A DNA stretch of 9,503 nucleotides. Origin: SFTH01 sp963643985 (GTDB lineage: Bacteria; Bacillota; Clostridia; Christensenellales; Aristaeellaceae). Location of the stretch: NCBI GenBank assembly GCA_963643985.1, contig CAVINP010000077.1:1-9503 (forward strand), given 5' to 3'. The notes beneath the pieces are model-generated. The model was not told the origin of the DNA and did no database searches. It worked only from the letters and a program-made list of their open reading frames with translations. Positions 1 to 6,445 of this stretch are shown here, one piece after another; position 1 is the stretch's first letter, and each line of letters opens with the position of its first letter. Position numbers and translations under genes: made by a program.

Positions 1-23
1 AACTGACCGCCGGCCGCTCTCCG

Positions 24-1613
24 TCACTTCCCTATCTTCTCATCCTTTCTGTAATCCCTGGGCGACATGCCGGTATTCTTCTTGAACAGATAACTGAAAT
101 AATGCGGGTCGTTGTAGCCCACGGCGTAGGCCACCTCGGCCGTGCGCATGGTGGTGTCCGTCAGCATCTCCCGCGCCCGCTGCATGCGCACACGCGTGAG
201 ATATTCCGTAAAAGTCACACCCATTTCCTGGGAAAATACTGTGCAGAAATGGTTGTTGGAGAGCGCGACGTGTGCCGCCACGTCGTGCAGGGTCAGGTTG
301 GAATCGCCGAAATGTTCATCTATATAGGCACGCGCCTTGCGCAGCACGCTGCCGTATTTGGCCGAGCCCTGCATGTCGCGGTAGGTGATTGCCCGCTGCA
401 GCATATCCCGGCACAGCGGCACGACCTCGTCCACGGCCACGAGCGAGCTCTGCGCCCGCGCCGCACCGGGGATCACCTCGTTGGGATCGCCGCCGTTCTC
501 GCTGACGATGCGAAACGCGGCCATCATCATTTCCACAAAGAAATAGTTGGCCATCATGAGCGACTGTGCCGCCGTGCCGCCCAGACCCCTGATATAATTG
601 TTCAGTATGCGATCCACGTCGCCCGCGGTGGCATACTTCAGCTGCTCCGCCAGCGGCGCAGCATCCAGATCCTCAATGGAGATCGGAGCCTCGCCGGCCA
701 CGTCCTGCCAGCCCATGATGCGCCGCTGCGCCTCACCGCCGTTGCCGTTCGTCATGCGCTCGATGATGCTGCGTGCTTCCGAGAGCGAACGCGGTATGTC
801 CTTGAGCGACTCCACGTCCGTGCCGATGGCCACCAGCAGCCTGACGTTGGCGCTGCGCTCCACGTCGTACTGCGCCGCCTGCGCCAGCCCGTAGGCCCGC
901 TCATCCAGATCAGAAGCGGAATCGCCCATCACCAGGAAGGAGAAGCCGCCGTAGCCGCGGCAGACCAGTGCCGCGCCGCCACTGCCTTCGGAGAGGCGGT
1001 CGAGCACGCCCTGGGCGGCGTACATGGCCTCCTCGGTCTCAGGTTCCGGCGAGGGCACCAGCAGCATCACCAGGTAGCGCTTGGCCAGGAGGTTGAGCTG
1101 CATGGAACGTGCGCTCTTGAGGATGCGATCGCCGTTCGCGCCGCCGTAGAGCTCGGTCAGCAATTTCTCGCGCAGGTATCTGCCGGAGGAGGCCACCTGC
1201 TCGCGGTAGGCAATCAGGTTTGCCTGCTGGCGCTTGTCCTCACGGATGCGCTCGGCGATGCGCTCCAGTACCGCCAGCAGTTCCTGGCCGCTGACGGGCT
1301 TGAGCAGGTATTCCTTCACGCCCAGCGATATGGCTTCCCGCGCATAGGCAAAGTCGTCGTAGCCGCTGAGGATGACAATATAAATCCACGGCATGCTCCG
1401 CACCACACGGCGGCAGAGCTCCAGACCGTCCATAAACGGCATGCGGATGTCGGTGATGAGTATGTCAGGCTTTACGTCCTGCAGCATGTTCAGCGCGATC
1501 TCGCCGTCGGGAGCCTCGCCCGCAAGCACAAATTCCGTTTCGTCCCAGGGAAAATTGGAGCGCACACCCTCGCGCACCACGATCTCATCGTCCACCAGAA
1601 AAACCTTGTACAT
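24..1613 (-). CDS. YesN-like response regulator, AraC-family DNA-binding output
   Basis: This is a cytoplasmic transcription factor of 529 aa that should be phosphorylated by the kinase encoded just upstream. The receiver domain (about residues 1-120) has the acidic pair D8/D9, phospho-acceptor D55 in the motif ITDIRMP, S83 in LSGYDDF and K105 in LLKPV. A middle region (about 178-290) resembles the degenerate GGDEF-like linker seen in many YesN proteins. An AraC-type double helix-turn-helix lies at about 426-523, ending in the signature GYNDPHYFSYLFKKNTGMSP. The start lies 2 bases after the kinase stop and is served by AAGGAG, 9 bases upstream, inside the kinase gene, so translation is probably coupled. 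Regulators of this type usually activate carbohydrate transport and utilisation genes (family knowledge). The target is not visible here, but the partner lipoprotein points to a sugar. Only 23 bases remain past the stop, so the operon may continue out of the window. Confidence 0.95.
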   Translation of the reverse strand: MYKVFLVDDEIVVREGVRSNFPWDETEFVLAGEAPDGEIALNMLQDVKPDILITDIRMPFMDGLELCRRVVRSMPWIYIVILSGYDDFAYAREAISLGVKEYLLKPVSGQELLAVLERIAERIREDKRQQANLIAYREQVASSGRYLREKLLTELYGGANGDRILKSARSMQLNLLAKRYLVMLLVPSPEPETEEAMYAAQGVLDRLSEGSGGAALVCRGYGGFSFLVMGDSASDLDERAYGLAQAAQYDVERSANVRLLVAIGTDVESLKDIPRSLSEARSIIERMTNGNGGEAQRRIMGWQDVAGEAPISIEDLDAAPLAEQLKYATAGDVDRILNNYIRGLGGTAAQSLMMANYFFVEMMMAAFRIVSENGGDPNEVIPGAARAQSSLVAVDEVVPLCRDMLQRAITYRDMQGSAKYGSVLRKARAYIDEHFGDSNLTLHDVAAHVALSNNHFCTVFSQEMGVTFTEYLTRVRMQRAREMLTDTTMRTAEVAYAVGYNDPHYFSYLFKKNTGMSPRDYRKDEKIGK

Positions 1614-1615
1614 CT

Positions 1616-3064
1616 TTATTCGCTCCTTGCGGGCACTTTCAGCGTGACCAGCGTGCCCGTCTGCTCGTCACTGTCGATCCATATTCCCTGCGGCTGATTG
1701 TAATAGAGCTGAATGCGCTTGTTGACGTTGAACAGGCCGTAGCCCGTGTTCGTGTCCGAATCGCCGCGCAGACTCTCGCGCACCTGAGAGAGGCGCTCTT
1801 TTGTCATGCCCGCGCCGTTGTCCTGCACGGTCAGTATCAGCATGCCGTCCTCCTCGCGCCCGGCCACTCGGATCATGCCGCGCCCGCGGCGATGCTTGAT
1901 GCCGTGATACAGCGCATTTTCCACCAGCGGCTGTAGCATCAGCTTGAGTACCCGCGCCCCGCAGATCGCCTCGGGCACATCGATTTCGTAGTCCAGTATG
2001 TCGCGGTAGCGTATCTTCTGAATGGTCAGATAGCCTTTGAGATGCTTGATCTCGTCCGCCAGCGTGATAAAATCCTTGCCCTGGGAGAGGGATATGCGGA
2101 AGAAGTCGGACAGCGCCCGCGTGATGTGGATCACCTCGCCGCTCTCCCCCGCCTCTGCCAGCCAGACGATGGCATCGAGCGTATTGTAGAGAAAGTGCGG
2201 GTTGATCTGGGCCTGGAGTGCACGAAGCTCGCTCTTTTTCAGGTTCTCCTGTTCGCGGCGGTTTTCGTCGATCAGCCCCTGCAGACGCCCCGCCATGGCG
2301 TTGAGCGACTGCGTCAGCTCATGCAGTTCGCTCACGCTCGTCTCCGGCGCACGCGCCTGCAGATCGCCCCCGGCCAGTGCGCCCGCGAACTTCTCCAACT
2401 GGGCAATGGGGCTGTGAATGGCCCGCGAAAGCGAGCGCTGCGCCAGTATGGCAAAGAGCAGCGTGATCAGCAGCAGGCCTATGAGCAGCAGCAGCACGTT
2501 GCGCAGCGTCTGTTGCAGTTGCTTGGAAACCAGGGCGGCCGCGCTGATCTCGGCATCCGCATATTCATCGAGCATGTCCGCCACGAGGCCGGACACGTTG
2601 CGGATTTCCTCCAGCATAGCCTCGCACTCGGCGATGGGCTGCTCGGTGCGGATCATTTCGCCGATTCGGTCGATGTAGTTCACCAGCGTACCCATGGTGC
2701 GCGAGGCGACGATCAGCGATTTGACGCTCTCGCCGTCGGCATTGGCCTCCAGCGCGGCGATCTCACTGTTCACATGGTCGATCATTTCGTACTGGTCGGC
2801 CTCGTAAAAGCCCTTGTGGCCCGCGACCACATACCAGATTTCGTCGCCGATCTGCGTCTGCACCAGCGGTTTGAGCGAGGACACGCGCTCGACGCGGTTG
2901 ATAGCCGAAGCATAGGTGCCCGCGTAGTGCACCATCGTGCCCATGCTCACAATCGCGGGAATCAGCAGCAGTGCGATCAGTACTATAAAGGAAGTTTTCA
3001 GGCGTGCGGAGATGCTGTTGCCGCCGCCGAAACGCTCAAAGAGCCGGTCGAAGATGCCGAACAT
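1616..3064 (-). CDS. YesM-like sensor histidine kinase (HAMP, His_kinase, HATPase_c)
   Basis: This is a membrane sensor kinase of 482 aa and the partner of the adjacent YesN-like regulator. TM1 is at about residues 25-46 and TM2 at about 188-208. The roughly 140-residue extracytoplasmic segment between them looks helical, rich in Glu, Ala, Ile and Met. A HAMP domain spans about 210-265, followed by a short coiled linker. The phospho-acceptor is H290 in AQINPHFLYNTLD, the His_kinase (LytS/YesM) signature. The ATPase domain shows the N box PLVENALYHG (N383), DNGAGM (about 415-420) and GYGLFNVNKR (441-450). The sensor domain is shorter than the dCache domain found in many YesM kinases, which fits sensing through a partner protein. 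The start lies 3 bases after the lipoprotein stop, with a G-rich stretch upstream as a modest ribosome site. Function is confident; the stimulus is inferred. Confidence 0.95.
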   Translation of the reverse strand: MFGIFDRLFERFGGGNSISARLKTSFIVLIALLLIPAIVSMGTMVHYAGTYASAINRVERVSSLKPLVQTQIGDEIWYVVAGHKGFYEADQYEMIDHVNSEIAALEANADGESVKSLIVASRTMGTLVNYIDRIGEMIRTEQPIAECEAMLEEIRNVSGLVADMLDEYADAEISAAALVSKQLQQTLRNVLLLLIGLLLITLLFAILAQRSLSRAIHSPIAQLEKFAGALAGGDLQARAPETSVSELHELTQSLNAMAGRLQGLIDENRREQENLKKSELRALQAQINPHFLYNTLDAIVWLAEAGESGEVIHITRALSDFFRISLSQGKDFITLADEIKHLKGYLTIQKIRYRDILDYEIDVPEAICGARVLKLMLQPLVENALYHGIKHRRGRGMIRVAGREEDGMLILTVQDNGAGMTKERLSQVRESLRGDSDTNTGYGLFNVNKRIQLYYNQPQGIWIDSDEQTGTLVTLKVPARSE

Positions 3065-3067
3065 ACA

Positions 3068-4051
3068 TCAGTACCCCCGATCCGGTATATTCTGAATGTC
3101 ATCGTCAAACTCGGTAAAGACCTGTTCCTCGGAATAGGTGTAGCGCTCGACCTCTTCGCCCGCCGCCAGTTTCTTGGCCAGTGCCATCACATCCTCGCCG
3201 ATGTCCGGCTTGCACTCGATCACGCAGTTCACCTTGCCCTGCTTGAGCAGATCCACCGCCGCCTGCTGCGCGTCCACGGTGATAATGATGATATCGCGCC
3301 CCGGCTCGATGCCCGCATCCTCCATGGCGGAGATTGCGCCCAGCGTCATGGCATCGTTGTGCGAGAAAAGCACATCGATCCTGTCGTATTTCTCGAGCAG
3401 CACCTTCATGCACTCGCGCCCCTTCGTGCGCAGGAAATCGCCGGATACGGAGGCGATCAGGTGCAGGTTGGAATGCCCCGCAATGGTCTCCCTAAAGCCC
3501 TTGGCGCGGCCGAGCATGGGCGAGGAATCCAGCGTGCCCGACAGCTCGACGATGTTCACATCTTCCATGGTTTCGGTTTTTTTCAGCAGAAATTCGCCCG
3601 CGCTCACGCCCTCCTGATAGAAGTCCGAGCCGACGAAGGCTGCCCAGAGGCTCTCATCCTCGGTGGAGATCATGCGGTCTGTGGTAATGACGGGAATGCC
3701 CGCATCCTTGGCCTCCTGCAACACGTTGTCCCAGCCCGTCTCGATGATGGGTGAGAAGGCGATCACGTCCACCTGATAGGCGATGAAGGAGCGTATGGCC
3801 TTGATCTGCCGCTCCTGCTTCTGTTCTGCATTTTCGTACATCAGCGTGATGCCCGCGTCCGCTGCCGAGGCCTTGATGGACTCCGTGTTGGCCAGACGCC
3901 ACGCACTCTCCCAGCCGAGCTGGGAAAAGCCCAGCAGCAGCGACGGCTCCGCAGCCGTATCGCTCCGGTCGTCGTCGGTATCTGCCGCGCAGCCCGTCAA
4001 AAGAAGGCAGAGCGACAGCAGCAGCGCCGTCAATTTCAACCCGTGCTTCAT
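3068..4051 (-). CDS. Sugar-binding lipoprotein, galactofuranose/ribose type (YtfQ-like, Peripla_BP_4)
   Basis: This is a 327-aa periplasmic-binding-protein-fold lipoprotein anchored outside the cell membrane. The signal peptide has KHGLK, a hydrophobic stretch and the lipobox LLTGC, with C21 the likely lipidated residue. Motifs matching the E. coli YtfQ galactofuranose-binding group include GFSQLGWESAWR (41-52), AEQKQERQIKAIRSFIA (75-91), a TTDR motif ending at R126, SHNDAMTLGAI (230-240), ITVDA (about 257-261) and ECKP (about 279-282). The chosen start is preceded by GGGGGC about 7 bases away and puts the signal peptide at the N-terminus. An in-frame ATG 36 bases further upstream would add 12 polar and aromatic residues and is less likely. 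It is the first gene of a lipoprotein-kinase-regulator unit with no transporter genes in the window, so it may serve as a sensory co-receptor rather than, or as well as, a transport protein. The exact sugar is not certain. Confidence 0.92.
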   Translation of the reverse strand: MKHGLKLTALLLSLCLLLTGCAADTDDDRSDTAAEPSLLLGFSQLGWESAWRLANTESIKASAADAGITLMYENAEQKQERQIKAIRSFIAYQVDVIAFSPIIETGWDNVLQEAKDAGIPVITTDRMISTEDESLWAAFVGSDFYQEGVSAGEFLLKKTETMEDVNIVELSGTLDSSPMLGRAKGFRETIAGHSNLHLIASVSGDFLRTKGRECMKVLLEKYDRIDVLFSHNDAMTLGAISAMEDAGIEPGRDIIIITVDAQQAAVDLLKQGKVNCVIECKPDIGEDVMALAKKLAAGEEVERYTYSEEQVFTEFDDDIQNIPDRGY

Positions 4052-4194
4052 GTTTTGCCCCCAATATATGTAATTTAACGCTCTCATGTCCGGTCAAAGC
4101 CGGGACTGCTGTTTTGTTTATTCGACATTAACTTGCAAACATCCTGCAAAATGATTTATAATGGATACAAAAAAAGAACGAGAGGAATCGCAAC
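4052..4194. promoter_or_regulatory. Divergent regulatory region between sugar-sensing operon and PHP gene
   Basis: These 143 bases separate two divergent starts. The plus-strand promoter is listed separately. For the minus-strand operon I see a good -35 candidate, TTGACC (complement of 4092-4097), but no convincing -10 at standard spacing; the best hexamers sit 13-14 or 19 bases away. That would suit a promoter needing an activator such as the YesN-like regulator. An imperfect inverted repeat, GTCCGG-TCAAAG-CCGGGAC (4088-4106), covers that -35. The direct repeat TGCAAA occurs at 4134-4139 and 4145-4150, 11 bases apart, which is one helical turn and resembles AraC-family half-site spacing. The regulatory roles are inference. 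Confidence 0.45.
4133..4162 (+). promoter_or_regulatory. Sigma-A-type promoter for the PHP phosphatase gene
   Basis: The -35 is TTGCAA (4133-4138) and the -10 is a perfect TATAAT (4157-4162), with an 18-base spacer. The start codon lies at 4195, giving a short leader that carries the ribosome site AGAGGA (4181-4186), 8 bases before the ATG. The TGCAAA direct repeat overlaps the -35 and spacer, so a protein bound there could interfere with or aid polymerase. Confidence 0.75.
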
Positions 4195-5022
4195 ATGAAG
4201 CTGCCTGCCAATGCCCACACCCACACGACCTTCTGTGACGGCAAAAACACGGTAGAGGAGATGACGCTGGCCGCCATCGATCGCGGCTTTGTCGCACTGG
4301 GTTTTTCCATTCACGGCTGGACGCCCTACGACATGATCCCGGGGCTGTCTCTCGAGCGCGAGGCACTCTACCGCGCGGAGGTCAGGCGGGTGCGGGAAAA
4401 GTATGCCGACAAAATCGAAATACTGCTGGGAGCGGAGCGCGATGCCTCCTTTGCGCGTGAATTTTCGGGCTATGAATACCTGATTGACTCCACGCACTGG
4501 ATATTCGTGGGCGACCGCAAGCTTTGCATCGACTACGAGGAAGAAACCATGCGGCAAAATGTCGCGGAAGTCTTTGACGGCGACTACTATGCCTACTGCC
4601 GTGCCTACTTTGAAACCGAGACCGAGCTGGCCCGCCGCAGCGATGCGCTGTTCCTGGGGCATATCGATCTGATACGCAAGTACAACGCAAACAACCGCTA
4701 CTTTGACGAGAACGATCCGCGCTATCTGGAGCCGGCGCTGGCCTGCGCGGAGGTGGCGGCGCGGCGCGGTCTGCCGGTGGAGATGAACACGGGGGCCATC
4801 GGCCGCGGCTATCGGGATGACCCCTATCCCGCTCTGCCGCTGCTGAGGCGCATACGCGAATGCAAGGGCGAAATTATCATCAACAGCGATGCGCACAGCA
4901 CAGACAAGCTGGACGTGGGCTTTGATCTTTGCCTGTCTCTGGCGCGGCAGGCCGGTTTTGACCATGTGCTGGTGCTGCGCAAGTGCGGCCTTACGGAGGT
5001 CGGCATTGACGAAAATTCATAA
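4195..5022 (+). CDS. PHP-domain phosphatase, histidinol-phosphatase (HisK/HisJ) family
   Basis: This is a cytoplasmic metal-dependent phosphoesterase of 275 aa, about the usual length for HisK-type histidinol-phosphatases, which convert L-histidinol phosphate to histidinol in histidine synthesis. PHP metal-site residues are visible: H8 and H10 in NAHTHTTFCDG, H40 in GFSIHGW, E81 in LGAERD, H101 in DSTHW, H156 in LGHID, E196 in VEMNTG, and D232 and H234 in NSDAH. The start is supported by AGAGGA 8 bases upstream and the motif-bearing N-terminus. No other histidine-synthesis gene is in the window. The gene is monocistronic by layout, with its own promoter and a second promoter after its stop. 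Solitary PHP genes of this type are common in Clostridia, and some may act on other phosphorylated substrates. The fold and metal chemistry are confident; histidinol phosphate as substrate is likely but unproven. Confidence 0.88.
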   Translation: MKLPANAHTHTTFCDGKNTVEEMTLAAIDRGFVALGFSIHGWTPYDMIPGLSLEREALYRAEVRRVREKYADKIEILLGAERDASFAREFSGYEYLIDSTHWIFVGDRKLCIDYEEETMRQNVAEVFDGDYYAYCRAYFETETELARRSDALFLGHIDLIRKYNANNRYFDENDPRYLEPALACAEVAARRGLPVEMNTGAIGRGYRDDPYPALPLLRRIRECKGEIIINSDAHSTDKLDVGFDLCLSLARQAGFDHVLVLRKCGLTEVGIDENS

Positions 5023-5040
5023 ATTTACCCTATTTTCGTC
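5008..5040 (+). repeat. Inverted repeat overlapping the PHP gene stop codon
   Basis: GACGAAAAT (5008-5016) is followed, after 15 bases, by its exact reverse complement ATTTTCGTC (5032-5040). The TAA stop (5020-5022) lies in the loop. A shorter alternative pairing is AAATT (5013-5017) with AATTT (5022-5026). No U-run follows, so this is not a classic intrinsic terminator. It could protect the mRNA 3' end or act as a weak transcription stop. Confidence 0.4.
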
Positions 5041-5061
5041 TCTGCATGCATGGCAGTTCGG

Positions 5062-5090
5062 TTGAAACAAAATGCAAAAACAGGTATAAT
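5062..5090 (+). promoter_or_regulatory. Strong sigma-A-type promoter for the LCP/GT2-GtrA operon
   Basis: The -35 is TTGAAA (5062-5067) and the -10 is a perfect TATAAT (5085-5090), with the optimal 17-base spacer. Transcription should begin near 5097, leaving a leader of about 45 bases. Just upstream is a small palindrome, TGCATGCA (5043-5050), flanked by CTGC and GCAG, which might be an operator but is too short to claim. Confidence 0.85.
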
Positions 5091-5124
5091 ATGATTGTTT
5101 AGCTATATTCAAAATTCGCAACAT

Positions 5125-5144
5125 GAAAGGAAGGTTGCCTCTTG
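5125..5144 (+). promoter_or_regulatory. Ribosome binding site that fixes a TTG start
   Basis: A strong purine-rich GAAAGGAAGG (5125-5134) sits 7 bases before a TTG codon (5142-5144). No in-frame ATG follows until well inside the membrane segment, and the reading frame from TTG keeps the basic tail and transmembrane helix typical of LCP proteins. Another TTG at 5135 is out of frame. TTG is therefore the likely start. Confidence 0.8.
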
Positions 5145-6440
5145 CCTGATAAATATGCATCCGGCCGCGATCCGCGCCGCAATAATTCCCGCCCGCAATC
5201 CCGACGCCCGCAGCAGGGTCGACGCCCTGCGCCGCGCAGGCGCAGGCGCGGTTCCAACCCGTTGATGATCGTGCTGATGCTGATCGTCATCGCAGCCCTC
5301 GCCTTTCTGATCATCAGGCTGGTCGGCAATACCTCAAAGCCGACAAACGGCACTCAGGGAGTGCAGGTGCAGAACACGCCCATCGCCGTGGAGGTGACGC
5401 AGGTCGAGACCGATGATACGCTGAACACGCAGGGCGATACATCTTCAGGTGACGCATCCTCGGGCGATGCCTCCGCAAACGGCACCGCCTCTGATACCGT
5501 GACCGCGAGCGATGCCGCATCCCTGGCGGCTGCGCTGGACGATGAAGGCAGCGACGTCTCCGATCTGGCCGGTGGCTATCAGATCACCGTGACGGATCTC
5601 TCCGTCAACGAGTCCCTTCCGGACACCTGGCTGAACATACTGTTGCTTGGTTCGGACGAGCGCACGGTAAACGAGCCTGCGCGCACCGACACCATGATCA
5701 TCTGCTCCATCAACCGCGATACCGGTGAGGTCAAGCTGACCTCCATCATGCGTGACACCGCCATCGAGATCACCGAAGCCGGCGAGTTCAACGGCACCTA
5801 CCGCATCAATGCAGCCAACTTCTTCGGCGGTCCGGAGTATGCGATGAAGGTGGTCAACGAGTATCTGGACATGAACATCCAAAACTACGTGATGGTGAAC
5901 TTCTTCGGTTTCCAGAAGATCGCCGAAGCACTGGGCGGCATCGATGTGGACATCACTGAGGCCGAAATGAACGAGATCAACAAAAAGGCGGTCGACCAGG
6001 CTTGGATCGGCTATCACGCCGGCGTGGATGAATCGGATCAGGTGAACGAATATCTGACCACCTACGGTGCGAACACCCACCTGAACGGTCGCCAGACGCT
6101 GGCCTATGCGCGTGTGCGTGCCATCGACAGCGACTTTGCCCGCACCGAACGTCAGCGCACCGTCATCAAGAAACTCACGGACAAACTGCGCGGCAAGTCC
6201 CTGACGGAGATCACCGCGCTGGCGGCGAGCCTGTCGAGCAACGTCTCCACCAACATGGATCTGAGCACCATCGTCGAGATTGCCTACAAGGTACTCTCCA
6301 GCGACACGACCGGCATGGACACGCTGCGCCTGCCCGAAAACGGCACCTACACCGAAGAGGTGCGCAACGAAAAGGCCATGTTCTACGAGGTCGACTGGAC
6401 AACCAACGCGCTTGAACTGTACAACTTCATCTACGAATAA
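5142..6440 (+). CDS. LytR-CpsA-Psr (LCP) family cell-wall glycopolymer transferase
   Basis: LCP proteins move anionic or capsular glycopolymers from a polyprenyl-phosphate lipid to peptidoglycan on the outer face of the membrane. This one has 432 aa and a TTG start. Residues 1-38 form a very basic cytoplasmic tail rich in Arg, Gln and Pro. A single membrane helix (about 40-61) follows, then a long low-complexity linker (about 62-160) rich in Thr, Ser, Asp and Ala with repeats of SSGDAS. The LCP domain begins near 163: NILLLGSDER, RTDTMII (R181, D183), SIMRDT (R204, D205), RINAANFFGG, the GGIDVDI stretch, and YARVRAIDSDFARTERQR (R324, R326, R334, R337, R339). These are the arginines and aspartates that bind the lipid pyrophosphate and metal in the family. 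There is no LytR_C domain after it. The GT2-GtrA gene begins 5 bases later, suggesting one pathway. The specific glycopolymer is unknown. Confidence 0.95.
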   Translation: MPDKYASGRDPRRNNSRPQSRRPQQGRRPAPRRRRRGSNPLMIVLMLIVIAALAFLIIRLVGNTSKPTNGTQGVQVQNTPIAVEVTQVETDDTLNTQGDTSSGDASSGDASANGTASDTVTASDAASLAAALDDEGSDVSDLAGGYQITVTDLSVNESLPDTWLNILLLGSDERTVNEPARTDTMIICSINRDTGEVKLTSIMRDTAIEITEAGEFNGTYRINAANFFGGPEYAMKVVNEYLDMNIQNYVMVNFFGFQKIAEALGGIDVDITEAEMNEINKKAVDQAWIGYHAGVDESDQVNEYLTTYGANTHLNGRQTLAYARVRAIDSDFARTERQRTVIKKLTDKLRGKSLTEITALAASLSSNVSTNMDLSTIVEIAYKVLSSDTTGMDTLRLPENGTYTEEVRNEKAMFYEVDWTTNALELYNFIYE

Positions 6441-6445
6441 GAGAT

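Noticed and set aside
1..23. GGAGAG on the minus strand after the regulator stop as a ribosome site for a following gene
   Set aside because: Only 23 bases remain and no start codon is visible, so a downstream gene cannot be supported.
102..1697. A 531-codon open frame on the plus strand opposite the response regulator and the end of the kinase
   Set aside because: It lies antisense to clearly recognisable domains, has a His/Arg/Gln-rich composition with no recognisable motif, and is explained by GC-rich codon bias in the real gene.
2042..3754. A 570-codon plus-strand open frame opposite the kinase and lipoprotein genes
   Set aside because: It spans two well-supported genes on the other strand, shows no domain or signal, and has the composition of a shadow frame.
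4052..4087. Upstream ATG at 4087 as start of the sugar-binding lipoprotein
   Set aside because: It would place 12 extra residues before a standard lipoprotein signal peptide, while the ATG at 4051 has a G-rich ribosome site at suitable distance.
5404..5520. Short repeated GA(T/C)GC(A/C)TC-like units inside the LCP gene
   Set aside because: They encode the low-complexity Ser/Gly/Asp/Ala linker in frame; the spacing is irregular and does not suggest a CRISPR or tandem repeat array.
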